A stretch of DNA of 64,000 bases, taken from assembly GCA_964367685.1 (NCBI GenBank), contig CAYIYM010000002.1, forward strand, positions 62,001 to 126,000, in the 5' to 3' direction. Shown here one piece after another: positions 26,754 to 35,957 of the stretch. Below the pieces are notes generated by a model. It saw only the letters and a list, made by a program, of their open reading frames with translations, was not told the DNA's origin and did not search any database. Position 1 is the first letter of the stretch. Each line of letters starts with the position of its first letter. This stretch comes from CAUPWF01 sp964367685 (lineage in GTDB: Bacteria > Bacillota > Clostridia > Lachnospirales > Lachnospiraceae). Position numbers and translations under genes: made by a program.

Positions 26754-27631
26754 TTAGATTGCACCTTTGTTTGATATTTTTTTGATCTGGAAAATCCTTT
26801 GCCTTTTACTTCGTTCACATGGCTTATTACCATGAAAGCATTGGGATCAATTGATTTTATAGTTTGTTTTAATTTAATTAATTCACGATTTGAAATAATT
26901 GTAAGGATGATAGATTGCTCATTGCGCAAAAATCCAGTTTCACCATGTAGTAAAGTTGTTCCACGATCAATACCGTTTAGTATTGCTTCGTTAATTGCTT
27001 CGGTCTGATTACTAATAATTTGTACCTGAGTTTTAGAACTTCCAAGAAGAAGTACTTTATCAAGAACAACAGAATATACAAGTACTAAAATGATTCCATA
27101 AATGATTTCTTCTATATCTGAATAACTCATTTGTAATAGCAGAATAGTAACGTCAAATATGTAAAGAGAAACAGAAACGGCAATCCCGAATTTCTTGTTT
27201 AATACTAATGGCGGAATATCCATACCACCTGTAGAAGCGCCTGCGCGAATAACGATAGCAATTCCAAAACCAATTAGAATACCACCGCAAATGGTAGCGA
27301 GCATACGATCTTGTGTTAATCCAGATAACGCAGGGATATTTTGGAATACATCAAGAATAAGTGGATAGAAGAAGGTACTAATTAAAGTGGTGAATGCAAA
27401 TTTTTTGCCAAGTATAAAACCACCAACTGCAAACATTATAATATTGAAAATAAGTACAAAGGCAGAAATTGGAATATCAAAATAGTGGTGAAATGTCAAT
27501 GCCAAGCCAGTTGATCCACCAGTTATTAATTTGTTCGGAAGTACAAAAGCAACTAAGCCTAGCGCATAGATTGCATTACCTGCAAGAATTAAAAGAATAT
27601 TTATAATTTTCCATATTTGTTTATTAGACAT
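26750..27631 (-). CDS. YitT family membrane protein (DUF161/DUF2179)
   Basis: 293 residues. Five hydrophobic segments in the first 200 residues include ALGLVAFVLPNKLITGGSTG and GASTGGMDIPPLVLNKKFG. A cytoplasmic C-terminal domain of about 80 residues contains RGTTLLHGETGFL, the DUF2179 ligand-type domain. GGAGGATACCAT upstream supports the ATG. Family function is not established. The intergenic stretch to the next gene (27632-27925) contains this gene's leader and the promoter of the acyltransferase. Confidence 0.9.
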   Translation of the reverse strand: MSNKQIWKIINILLILAGNAIYALGLVAFVLPNKLITGGSTGLALTFHHYFDIPISAFVLIFNIIMFAVGGFILGKKFAFTTLISTFFYPLILDVFQNIPALSGLTQDRMLATICGGILIGFGIAIVIRAGASTGGMDIPPLVLNKKFGIAVSVSLYIFDVTILLLQMSYSDIEEIIYGIILVLVYSVVLDKVLLLGSSKTQVQIISNQTEAINEAILNGIDRGTTLLHGETGFLRNEQSIILTIISNRELIKLKQTIKSIDPNAFMVISHVNEVKGKGFSRSKKYQTKVQSN

Positions 27632-27870
27632 ATGGTATCCTCCGTAATATATGATTTGTTATAAATGTATAATACGAGTTATTCGTATCTGAGAATTCAA
27701 TAGCCTATATACTTTATCATATAAAATAGAAAAGGGAAAGCCGGTGTAGTAAAGTAAAAACGTGATAAAGGAGTTACGTTGTAAATATGAATATTATATG
27801 CAATAATAGACAAATTCCTAACGAATATAGTGAATAAAATCTTAAGATTAATCGCATATGTCAAAAAAAC

Positions 27871-27899
27871 TTGCCTTTAGTGGACAAATTTAGTATGAT
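27871..27899 (+). promoter_or_regulatory. Promoter of the acyltransferase gene
   Basis: TTGCCT at 27871-27876, a 17-nt spacer and TATGAT at 27894-27899; the ATG is 27 nt downstream. Confidence 0.6.
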
Positions 27900-27925
27900 A
27901 AATTTTCGCTTTCAAAGGAGGATTT

Positions 27926-28966
27926 ATGAAAATGCAAGAAAAAACAAGAGATTACGTATGGGATAATTATAAGACTATACTAATTATCACAGTAGTGATT
28001 AGTCATCTAATAGATTTGACGTATAAGAATAATGAATTACTGTTTTATATAAAATGGGGAATTTCATTTTTCCACATGCCAGCATTTATATTTGTTTCAG
28101 GATACTTTTCAAAAAAGAAAATGAAGTTAATTGATGTGTGTAAAAAATTATTGATACCCTATTTAGTATTTGAGGTAATTTATTACTTCCTTTATATCTA
28201 CATATTAGGGAAGGAAACAAAATTGTATTTGCTATACCCGAAATTCACACTATGGTATTTGCTTGCATTATTTGTATGGAAAATAGTAACACCATATATT
28301 GTGAAAGTCCCATATCATCTGCCAATGAGCATTGTAGGAGGTATTTTAATCGGTTTTTCAGATATGTCAAGTAACTACTTGTCAATACCTAGAATAATTG
28401 TTTTTCTCCCATTCTTCATACTTGGATATAAATGGACAGAAGAGCATACCATAGGAATACGAGAGTCTAAATATAGAACATACTTTTTGTGGGGAACTAT
28501 ATTCCTTAGTGTAACAGCAATTATGACAGGTATTCTGACTACATTACCTGTGAAAACCCTATATGGTCGCTACAACTATGAATACTTACAACAAACTATG
28601 ATAGAGGGAGGTATTCTTAGAATGCTATTCTACGTGTTTGGATTTGGAATTACACTTTTCATATTGAGTATTATATCAAATAGACGGCTACCATTTAGTT
28701 ACATGGGACAACGGACATTGCAAATCTATCTATTTCATGGCCTAATTGTTGCATATTTGAAGCATAATACAGATCTATTATTAAATATCGATACATATTT
28801 AGAAGCTGATGCTATTTTACTTTCAGGGGTTCTATTAACCTTATTTTTATCACATAGATATTTTACAGTGGTATTGGAATTTTTACTCTTTCAGAGAAAA
28901 AATGGCAGTTCTAAATTACATATGCCAAAAAAGAAAATACATTTGGATTATAAATTGCAAACCTAA
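27926..28966 (+). CDS. Acyltransferase-3 family membrane protein
   Basis: 346 residues with about ten transmembrane helices. The family's opening pattern is present: RDYVWDNYKTILIITVVISH, then WGISFFHMPAFIFVSGYFSKK, where the His residues and the FHMPxF-SGY element are conserved in membrane O-acyltransferases. These enzymes acetylate or succinylate cell-surface polysaccharides or lipids. There is no C-terminal SGNH domain. AGGAGG precedes the ATG. Single-gene unit with its own promoter and a terminator. Substrate unknown. Confidence 0.88.
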   Translation: MKMQEKTRDYVWDNYKTILIITVVISHLIDLTYKNNELLFYIKWGISFFHMPAFIFVSGYFSKKKMKLIDVCKKLLIPYLVFEVIYYFLYIYILGKETKLYLLYPKFTLWYLLALFVWKIVTPYIVKVPYHLPMSIVGGILIGFSDMSSNYLSIPRIIVFLPFFILGYKWTEEHTIGIRESKYRTYFLWGTIFLSVTAIMTGILTTLPVKTLYGRYNYEYLQQTMIEGGILRMLFYVFGFGITLFILSIISNRRLPFSYMGQRTLQIYLFHGLIVAYLKHNTDLLLNIDTYLEADAILLSGVLLTLFLSHRYFTVVLEFLLFQRKNGSSKLHMPKKKIHLDYKLQT

Positions 28967-28967
28967 A

Positions 28968-29013
28968 ATAACAGCGCTCAAATTCATGCTAATACGAATT
29001 TGAGCGCTGTTAT
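28968..29013. terminator. Bidirectional terminator between convergent genes
   Basis: An 18-bp perfect stem, arms 28968-28985 and 28996-29013 (core ACAGCGCTCAAATTC / GAATTTGAGCGCTGT), lies between the acyltransferase and ABC-F genes. T-runs are weak on both strands, but the GC-rich core is strong. Confidence 0.85.
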
Positions 29014-29030
29014 GATTTATGTAGAAATAA

Positions 29031-30593
29031 TTATAAGATTTTAGTAGTCCATTTTGAGCAATCCCACACTTCTGAAACTACATCACGATAGAATTCAGGT
29101 TCGTGGCAGATTAATAAAATGCTACCACGATAGTCAAGAAGTGCTCGTTTTAATTCTTCTTTTGCGTCTACATCCAGATGGTTTGTTGGCTCGTCAAGTA
29201 ATAAGATATTTGTATTACGATTTAACAATTTACATAAACGAACTTTAGCCTGTTCTCCCCCACTTAAAACACGGAATTGACTTTCAATGTGTTTTGTAGT
29301 TAATCCACATTTAGCAAGAGCAGAGCGAACTTCATACTGTGAATAAGAAGGGAATTCTTGCCAGATTTCATCAATTACAGAATTACGATTTTCTCCCTTT
29401 GCCTCCTGCTCGAAATATCCAATTTCAAGATTTTCTCCTAATTCGACAGTTCCGCTAAGAGGATTAATCAATCCTAAAATACTCTTGAGTAGGGTGGATT
29501 TTCCAATTCCATTTGCACCAACTAAGGCGATCTTATGACCACGCTCCATGGAAATAGATAGGGCACTTGAAAGTGGTTCTTTCTTATCATATCCAATAAC
29601 AAGATCATTTGCTTGGAAGATATATTTGCTAGGTGTTTTTCCGTAGCGGAAATTAAATTCTGGCTTCGGTCTTTCAGCAGCCAATTCAATAATATCCATT
29701 TTATCTAATTTCTTTTGACGAGACATGGCCATGTTACGAGTAGAAACACGAGCCTTGTTGCGGGCAACGAAATCTTTTAAATCACCAATTTCTTGTTGTT
29801 GCTTTCTATATGCAGCCTCTAGTTGGGATTTCTTAACAGCATAAACTTCTTGGAATTTATCATAGTCACCAACATAACGATTCAATTCTTGATTTTCCAT
29901 ATGATAGATAAGATTGATTACGCTATTTAAGAAAGGTATATCATGTGAAATTAATATAAAAGCATTTTCGTATTCATTTAAATAACGCTTTAACCACTCG
30001 ATGTGTTGTTCGTCTAGGTAGTTTGTAGGCTCATCAAGCAATAAAATCTCAGGTTTTTCTAATAATAGTTTGGCAAGAAGGACTTTTGTACGTTGTCCCC
30101 CACTTAGATCGGTCACATCCTTTTCAAGACCTACATCAAGTAGTCCGAGTGCACGTGCAACTTCTTCAACCTTAGAGTCAATAATATAGAAATCATGAAG
30201 GGTAAGTGTATCTTGAATAGTGCCAAGATCATCCATCAATTTCATCATTTCTTCTTCATCCACGTCACCAAGGCGTTCACAGATGCGATTCATTTCCTCT
30301 TCCATTTCAAATAAATAGGCAAATGCTGACTTTAGTACATCACGAATTGTCATGCCTTTATCTAAGGCAGTATGTTGATCAAGATATCCAACACGTACAT
30401 TTTTTGCCCATTCTACCTTACCTTCATCAGGTTGACGGGAACCAGTAATAATGTTCATAAAGGTTGATTTACCTTCACCATTTGCACCAACAAGCCCAAT
30501 ATGTTCTCCTTTTAAGAGACGAAAAGAAACATCTTGAAAGATTGCACGATCACCAAAACCGTGAGTGAGATGTTCTACATTTAATATACTCAT
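29031..30593 (-). CDS. ABC-F family ATPase (ribosome-associated type)
   Basis: 520 residues, two ABC domains on one chain and no membrane segment. The first Walker A is GANGEGKST, signature LSGGQRTKV, Walker B ILLLDEPTNYLD. The linker (about 235-310) is rich in basic residues. The second Walker A is GANGIGKST, signature LSGGEQAKV, Walker B ILLLDEPTNHLD. ABC-F proteins act on ribosomes, as translation factors or antibiotic-resistance proteins. The YkpA/YbiT-like length suggests a housekeeping role, but resistance cannot be excluded. AAGGAG precedes the ATG. Confidence 0.92.
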   Translation of the reverse strand: MSILNVEHLTHGFGDRAIFQDVSFRLLKGEHIGLVGANGEGKSTFMNIITGSRQPDEGKVEWAKNVRVGYLDQHTALDKGMTIRDVLKSAFAYLFEMEEEMNRICERLGDVDEEEMMKLMDDLGTIQDTLTLHDFYIIDSKVEEVARALGLLDVGLEKDVTDLSGGQRTKVLLAKLLLEKPEILLLDEPTNYLDEQHIEWLKRYLNEYENAFILISHDIPFLNSVINLIYHMENQELNRYVGDYDKFQEVYAVKKSQLEAAYRKQQQEIGDLKDFVARNKARVSTRNMAMSRQKKLDKMDIIELAAERPKPEFNFRYGKTPSKYIFQANDLVIGYDKKEPLSSALSISMERGHKIALVGANGIGKSTLLKSILGLINPLSGTVELGENLEIGYFEQEAKGENRNSVIDEIWQEFPSYSQYEVRSALAKCGLTTKHIESQFRVLSGGEQAKVRLCKLLNRNTNILLLDEPTNHLDVDAKEELKRALLDYRGSILLICHEPEFYRDVVSEVWDCSKWTTKIL

Positions 30594-30642
30594 TTATTTC
30601 TCCTTGTCTTACATAATCTTTAATTTTTACAGTCTATCCTTT

Positions 30643-30672
30643 ATAGTACAAGAAAATATAAGCTATTGTCAA
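30643..30672 (-). promoter_or_regulatory. Promoter of the ABC-F gene (minus strand)
   Basis: On the minus strand, TTGACA (plus 30667-30672), an 18-nt spacer and TACTAT (plus 30643-30648) lie 50 nt before the ABC-F ATG, so it can be transcribed separately from the HPP gene upstream. Confidence 0.6.
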
Positions 30673-30697
30673 GCATGCCAAAAGGGATTGTTGCGTC

Positions 30698-31189
30698 TTA
30701 AGAAATTCCCTTGTTTCTTAGGATCAAATGGGTTAAAGGTACTTTGATGATACATAAGATTATGGCACATAAAAAAGAAGCAAAAGCCAATTTGACAGGT
30801 GTGTCAGTTAGAACGATTGCGACAGACAGTGCGACAGCCGGAGGGTGTTCAAAATCAAAAATAGTCATTAATAGTGTTGTAAAAAAAACTGCAGTCACAC
30901 TAAGTACTAGAGTGGAATGAGCAATGTTTGTAACTAATGGCGTAAGCATGGCAGTCAATATACCGCAGAGACATGCAGAAAAGTAGCTACCCATAATTAC
31001 AATAGGGCGTACAGATTGTGCTTCCGGAAAAGTGAATGCAATAAATGCAGAAGCTGCAATAGAAGTCATCCAAATAGTGTTGTCAATAAGATGAACCATC
31101 AAGGAGGCTATCAAGAGAAATAGTGCCACACATAAGCTTCGGAGAAAGCAGCGACGAATTTCATCTTTACGAAAATTAGGTTTGTGCAT
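30698..31189 (-). CDS. HPP family membrane protein
   Basis: 163 residues with four to five hydrophobic helices. The motif IFDFEHPPAVALSVAIVL contains the His-Pro-Pro signature that names the family, and IAASAFIAFTFPEAQSVRPI matches its other conserved region. Integral membrane protein; some plant and cyanobacterial members are linked to nitrite transport, but the role here is unknown. AAAGGAT precedes the start on the minus strand. Confidence 0.85.
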   Translation of the reverse strand: MHKPNFRKDEIRRCFLRSLCVALFLLIASLMVHLIDNTIWMTSIAASAFIAFTFPEAQSVRPIVIMGSYFSACLCGILTAMLTPLVTNIAHSTLVLSVTAVFFTTLLMTIFDFEHPPAVALSVAIVLTDTPVKLAFASFLCAIILCIIKVPLTHLILRNKGIS

Positions 31190-31363
31190 AGGTAATCCTT
31201 TCCATTGAGAATCATATTAAAAAATGTATTATAAATATATTGCTATTATATCGAAAGATAATTAGGAAAACAATCGAAAAAATGATGGAATAGATAATGT
31301 AGTATGATATGATAGGGGTTAGGAGTGGGAATAGTTACTAGATTAAATTGGGAAGGGAATACT

Positions 31364-32935
31364 ATGAAAGCAAGAAAACTAGAGATGATTCGAAAGCGCT
31401 ATGGTCAATGTAACGAGATTGGAATGACCGCAGATAGATTAAATTACCTACGGGATTACACAGATATACATGGAACTACACTAGATGATATCACATGGAA
31501 TGACCTCGATATGGATGAGGTGTACATCAAGATGAATACCACATTCTCGTGGATGGGAGAGTCCTATTTACATTATATCTTACGTAATCCGGTGGTTGAG
31601 CAGATAGATTGCGAAATGAAAAAAGAGTTTATTCAGTATTTTCAAGAAAATAAAGAAATAAGAGAAAGTGTACAGCTAGAATGTATTAAAAATGGAAAAA
31701 AGCAACAAGAGCGTACTTACTATACAGTGGTAAGAGCTTTGATGGAACAGATGAAAGTTCCAGTGACATCCTTTTTAGCCACAATTCTTATGATCGGGAG
31801 TTTGATTTTTGCTCTGTTCACAGGAGAATTTTCGATAACTATAGGTGTAGTAATGGTGAACTTTATCACATATTATGCTAAAAAATCAAATGGAGCATAT
31901 ACTCCAGAAGTGTTAGAACGACTGGTATGCTTGGAAAAATCAGCAAGAACGATTGGAAAAATGAAATGGACGATTCAATCAGGATTTTTCCATCTATTAA
32001 AAGAAGAGCAAAAGGATGTACACAAGAGCTTGCGAATGGTACGTTGGGTTGCTGCATCAGGAAACGGAAATTCATTGGAATCAACAATATTCGAGTTCTT
32101 AAAAGCGATGTTTCATTTTGATATGATTCAACTCTATTTTATATCGAAACAGTTAAGAGCGAAACAGGAACAGATAGAAGGATTAATTGAAAAAATAGGA
32201 TACTTAGAGAGTATGATCGTTATTGCATCATATCGAGAGAGTTTAGATAACTATACTATCCCAATGCATGAAGAGGGCAGTGAATTAGAAATAGTAGAAG
32301 GATGCCATCCGCTTCTAGATCAAGCAATTCCTAATACCATTTATGTGAAGCGGGGAGCTTTGATAACGGGATCAAATGCATCTGGGAAATCTACATTTTT
32401 GAAAATGGTAGCACTGAATGTTCTATTATCACAGACAATATGTACTTGTTTAGTTAAATCATACCAAGGTCCTATCTTCCAGATTTATTCAGCAATGTCT
32501 CTGCGTGATAATATTAAAATGAAAGACAGTTATTACATAGCAGAAATGAAAGCAATTAAACGTATGTTAAATGAAAGAGGAAAAGAGATTCCTACAATAT
32601 GTTTTGTAGATGAAATATTTCGTGGCACTAATACAATTGAACGAGTTGCGGCAGCAACAGAAGTCATGACTGCATTCTTAGAAGGTAATCTTCTTTGTCT
32701 TGGAGCAACTCACGACATTGAATTAACACAAACACTACACCCCTTATATGAAATGTATTATTTTCAAGAAACAGTGGAAGATGGAATTTTATCATTTGAC
32801 TATAAGTTACATAGCGGTATCTCGACAACAAGGAATGCAATAGCATTGTTAGAACTATTTGGTTTTGATGAGACAATTACGAAGCAAGCAAAAGAACGAA
32901 TAAGCAGATATGAGGCGACTCATAAATGGTGTTAA
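31364..32935 (+). CDS. MutS-like ATPase with transmembrane segment
   Basis: 523 residues. The C-terminal MutS domain V has Walker A TGSNASGKST, then DSYYIAEMKAIKRML, Walker B ICFVDEIFRGTN and the switch region LGATHDIELTQ. The mismatch-recognition and connector domains of MutS are absent. The region about 138-175 holds two adjacent hydrophobic helices (SFLATILMIGSLIFALF, ITIGVVMVNFITYY), so the protein is probably membrane-anchored and not a mismatch-repair enzyme. ATG 31364 follows GGAAGGGA; GTG 31325 also has an AGGAG nearby. Role unknown. Confidence 0.85.
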   Translation: MKARKLEMIRKRYGQCNEIGMTADRLNYLRDYTDIHGTTLDDITWNDLDMDEVYIKMNTTFSWMGESYLHYILRNPVVEQIDCEMKKEFIQYFQENKEIRESVQLECIKNGKKQQERTYYTVVRALMEQMKVPVTSFLATILMIGSLIFALFTGEFSITIGVVMVNFITYYAKKSNGAYTPEVLERLVCLEKSARTIGKMKWTIQSGFFHLLKEEQKDVHKSLRMVRWVAASGNGNSLESTIFEFLKAMFHFDMIQLYFISKQLRAKQEQIEGLIEKIGYLESMIVIASYRESLDNYTIPMHEEGSELEIVEGCHPLLDQAIPNTIYVKRGALITGSNASGKSTFLKMVALNVLLSQTICTCLVKSYQGPIFQIYSAMSLRDNIKMKDSYYIAEMKAIKRMLNERGKEIPTICFVDEIFRGTNTIERVAAATEVMTAFLEGNLLCLGATHDIELTQTLHPLYEMYYFQETVEDGILSFDYKLHSGISTTRNAIALLELFGFDETITKQAKERISRYEATHKWC

Positions 32936-32967
32936 ATATTAAAGGTTACGAAATTTTGAAAATAAGA

Positions 32968-32996
32968 TTGCACTTTTTCAATGCATTTTCTATAAT
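32968..32996 (+). promoter_or_regulatory. Promoter of comEA-comEC
   Basis: TTGCAC at 32968-32973, a 17-nt spacer and a perfect TATAAT at 32991-32996, 51 nt before the comEA ATG. Confidence 0.75.
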
Positions 32997-33046
32997 TGGA
33001 GTAATAAGCATGAGGGCTTTTCTATCAAATATGAGGTAGATGAGAA

Positions 33047-33709
33047 ATGCAAGTTATAACAAAAAAATCTAAGGTCCTTCTAGTGTTTTTGATTCTTATT
33101 TTTTTACTACAGGGATGTGGTAAGAAGAAAGAATCAGGGCTAGAAGAAATTTCACTTCAAGGAATATCAAGTCAAGAAACATCAAGTCAAGAAACATCAA
33201 GTCAAGAAGAATCCAATCAAGAAAAAGATAATAGGAAAACGGATCCAGCTACTGAGCAGAAACCAATAACGTATGTCGCAGTGTATATTTGTGGTGCCAT
33301 TAACAAAGAAGGAGTTTATGAAGTTCCAGAAAATAGTCGTATCGAAGAAGTTGTAGCATTAGCAGGTTTTTATCGAGAAGATGCGGCAAAAAATTATTTG
33401 AATTTGGCAGAAAAAGTAGTGGATGGACAGAGACTCTACGTACCTACAATCCAAGAAATAGAAGCCGGAGAGATAGAGGAAATAAAGGAGGATGGGCAGT
33501 CAAATCGAGGGATAAATAAGGTGAATATCAATACAGCGAGCATGGAAGAATTGATGACGCTAACAGGAATTGGAGAAGCAAAAGCATTAAGCATCATACA
33601 GTACAGAGAAGAGCAAGGACCATTTCAAAAAATTCAAGACATCCAGAATATCTCAGGTATAAAAGCAGGAGTATATACAAAAATAGAAGAACAGATTCGG
33701 GTAAACTGA
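33047..33709 (+). CDS. comEA: ComEA family DNA-binding competence protein
   Basis: 220 residues. The N-terminal hydrophobic segment ends in LLQGC, a plausible lipobox, so it may be a lipoprotein rather than a simple membrane anchor. A Ser/Gln/Glu linker (about 30-65) contains three near-identical SSQET units encoded by 15-nt DNA repeats. An SLBB domain (about 75-135, starting YVAVYICGAINKEGVYEVP) and a C-terminal double helix-hairpin-helix domain (VNINTASMEELMTLTGIG, then IQNISGI) follow. The HhH domain binds incoming double-stranded DNA. Stop overlaps the comEC ATG. Confidence 0.92.
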   Translation: MQVITKKSKVLLVFLILIFLLQGCGKKKESGLEEISLQGISSQETSSQETSSQEESNQEKDNRKTDPATEQKPITYVAVYICGAINKEGVYEVPENSRIEEVVALAGFYREDAAKNYLNLAEKVVDGQRLYVPTIQEIEAGEIEEIKEDGQSNRGINKVNINTASMEELMTLTGIGEAKALSIIQYREEQGPFQKIQDIQNISGIKAGVYTKIEEQIRVN

Positions 33710-35910
33710 TGAAAGGTAGACCAATCATATGTGTCATATCAGTTCTATATATCACGCTACTATTGATTCTAATCCATGGTTTTCAATGGACATTTATTAA
33801 AATACCAGAAGAATTAGAAGTGATAAGTGAGAGTAGTAAGGTGGAAGTGAACGGCATAGTATATAAAATTGAGGAAAAGGCTTATAGCCAATACATTTAT
33901 ATTCAAGGGGAGCAATATAGATGGCAGATTAAAAGTAAGGAATTTGTTCCACTACTTCTAGGAAATCAAATCCATGCCCAAGGGGAAATAGAGTATTTTG
34001 ATGTGGCAAGAAATCCAGGGAACTTCAATCCTAGAAGTTATTATCAAGGTCAAGGTGTAGTAGCGATAGTCAATGCACATCAAATTACAGTTACTGACCC
34101 CAAAGCGTTTTTTGTTCGAAACAAATTACAGGAACTAAGACAAAATGGAGTGGAACAATTAATCCATATACTAGGTCAGAAAAATGGTGGAATTCTATCG
34201 GCCATTGTATTTGGAGAGAAGGGAGAAATGGATCCAGATCAAAAAGAATGGTATCAAAAAATTGGAATCGGGCATATTTTTGCAATTTCAGGATTACATA
34301 TTTCTATTTTGAGTATTGGAATTTATCAGTTACTTCGAAGGATAACAGGATCTTTTAAAATAGCAGCTCTAACTGCGAGTATCATCCTGTTAGCCTATAT
34401 TACACTAACAGGATTAGGGGTGTCCGCAATTCGCGCAGGTGTTATGTTTGGAATGAAGTTAGGCGCAGATGTGACAGGGCGAATCTATCATAGGCTAACA
34501 AGTCTGGCAGTAGCCGCACTTTGTATTCTACTTTATAATCCAATGAACTTACTAGAGGGAGGATTCTTGCTTTCTTTCGGGGCGATTCTCGCTGTTATTT
34601 ATATTGTTCCCAAGTGGGTATTAGTAGTGAGAAAAATGGGGATAAAAAATAAAATTATGCTAAAAATGGGGGAAGGATTAGCAGTGACAATCGGAATTCA
34701 GCAAATGCTATTGCCAGTGATTCTCGTTTCCTTCTTTGAAGCATCTCCCTACTCTGTAATAGTCAATGTACTCGTGATTCCAATGATGACAATATTGTTA
34801 GGCATTGCCCTATGTGGATTACTAATATCAGTTGTTTTTCCCTTTGGTGGTGAATCAGTATTGATGCTAGCAGGAAAATTATTAGACCTGATTCAAGTAA
34901 TCAGCGATAGCGTTAGCCAGCTATGGTGGAGCCGTGCTATTTCAGGAACTCCATGGGTGCTTATGATTCTACTATATTACTTACTACTTCTAGGGCAAAT
35001 GTATTATATTAATTATCTTGAAAAACGAAAATGCAAAGATAAAAAAAAGTATATCATGATAATAATTTCCGCTTTTATCATAGGTGGGCTACTATGGATT
35101 AAACCTCCTACTAATCAACTACTAGTCACAATGATTGATGTTGGACAAGGTGATTGTATCTTCATAAGAACACCAGATGGGACTACATTTTTAATTGATG
35201 GTGGCAGTACGGATCAAAAAGAGGTGGCAAAATATAGAATAGAGCCATACTTAAGATCGCTAGGAGTAAGTGTAATTGATTATGTATTTATTAGTCATGG
35301 TGATAAGGATCACTTAAGTGGAATTATGGAAATGATGGGAAGGCAAGAGGTAGGAATTAGAATTAAGCAAGTAATATTAGCAGATATTCCTTTTCATGAT
35401 GAAGCACTGTATGAGGTAAGACAAGTGGCTATGCAATATGAAATCCCAGTGGCAACAATGAATGAGAGCGCGATAATAGAAGAAAATGGTGTAGAAATTT
35501 CGTATTTATATCCAATGTCCAATTACCAAGGAGAACTTGGAAATGAAAGTTCCATGGTATTGTCGATAACTTACCACGACTTTGCTATGCTGTGCACAGG
35601 CGATATAGAAGGTGAGAGCGAAGAACAATTAATAGAATTACTAAAACAAAGAAATAGGTATGATGTATTAAAAGTAGCACACCATGGATCTAACTCTTCT
35701 ACACCAGAGGAATTATTGGAAGTTGTGAAGCCAAGCATTGCTCTTCTGTCAGCTGGAGTAGATAATATATATGGACATCCCCATAAGGAAGTAATGGAAC
35801 GATTAAAATCTAGAGGGATTCTATGTTATGAAACAGCGAAAAATGGGGCGGTTTCCTTGTCATATAATCATAAAAATGATAGTATATTGATAAGAAAAAA
35901 CATAGAGTGA
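33709..35910 (+). CDS. comEC: DNA internalisation protein ComEC/Rec2
   Basis: 733 residues. An N-terminal DUF4131-type region (about 1-140) has hydrophobic helices and an OB-like part (ARNPGNFNPRSYYQGQG). The Competence domain, with many helices (about 165-440), contains FAISGLHISILSIGIY and LTGLGVSAIRAGVMFG. A C-terminal metallo-beta-lactamase-like domain (about 470-730) has DVGQGDCIFI, FISHGDKDHLSG, CTGDIEGE and VAHHGSNSS. This is the full ComEC layout: the channel for single-stranded DNA with a nuclease-like end. With comEA it suggests a DNA-uptake core; pilus genes are not in this window. Confidence 0.95.
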   Translation: MKGRPIICVISVLYITLLLILIHGFQWTFIKIPEELEVISESSKVEVNGIVYKIEEKAYSQYIYIQGEQYRWQIKSKEFVPLLLGNQIHAQGEIEYFDVARNPGNFNPRSYYQGQGVVAIVNAHQITVTDPKAFFVRNKLQELRQNGVEQLIHILGQKNGGILSAIVFGEKGEMDPDQKEWYQKIGIGHIFAISGLHISILSIGIYQLLRRITGSFKIAALTASIILLAYITLTGLGVSAIRAGVMFGMKLGADVTGRIYHRLTSLAVAALCILLYNPMNLLEGGFLLSFGAILAVIYIVPKWVLVVRKMGIKNKIMLKMGEGLAVTIGIQQMLLPVILVSFFEASPYSVIVNVLVIPMMTILLGIALCGLLISVVFPFGGESVLMLAGKLLDLIQVISDSVSQLWWSRAISGTPWVLMILLYYLLLLGQMYYINYLEKRKCKDKKKYIMIIISAFIIGGLLWIKPPTNQLLVTMIDVGQGDCIFIRTPDGTTFLIDGGSTDQKEVAKYRIEPYLRSLGVSVIDYVFISHGDKDHLSGIMEMMGRQEVGIRIKQVILADIPFHDEALYEVRQVAMQYEIPVATMNESAIIEENGVEISYLYPMSNYQGELGNESSMVLSITYHDFAMLCTGDIEGESEEQLIELLKQRNRYDVLKVAHHGSNSSTPEELLEVVKPSIALLSAGVDNIYGHPHKEVMERLKSRGILCYETAKNGAVSLSYNHKNDSILIRKNIE

Positions 35911-35957
35911 TGTGAGAAGAGATAGATGAATCAAAACTTGATAATTGGAGGGATGGT

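Noticed and set aside
32968..35910. Prophage or DNA-uptake island
   Set aside because: comEA-comEC are ordinary chromosomal competence genes; no phage genes or flanking repeats are present.
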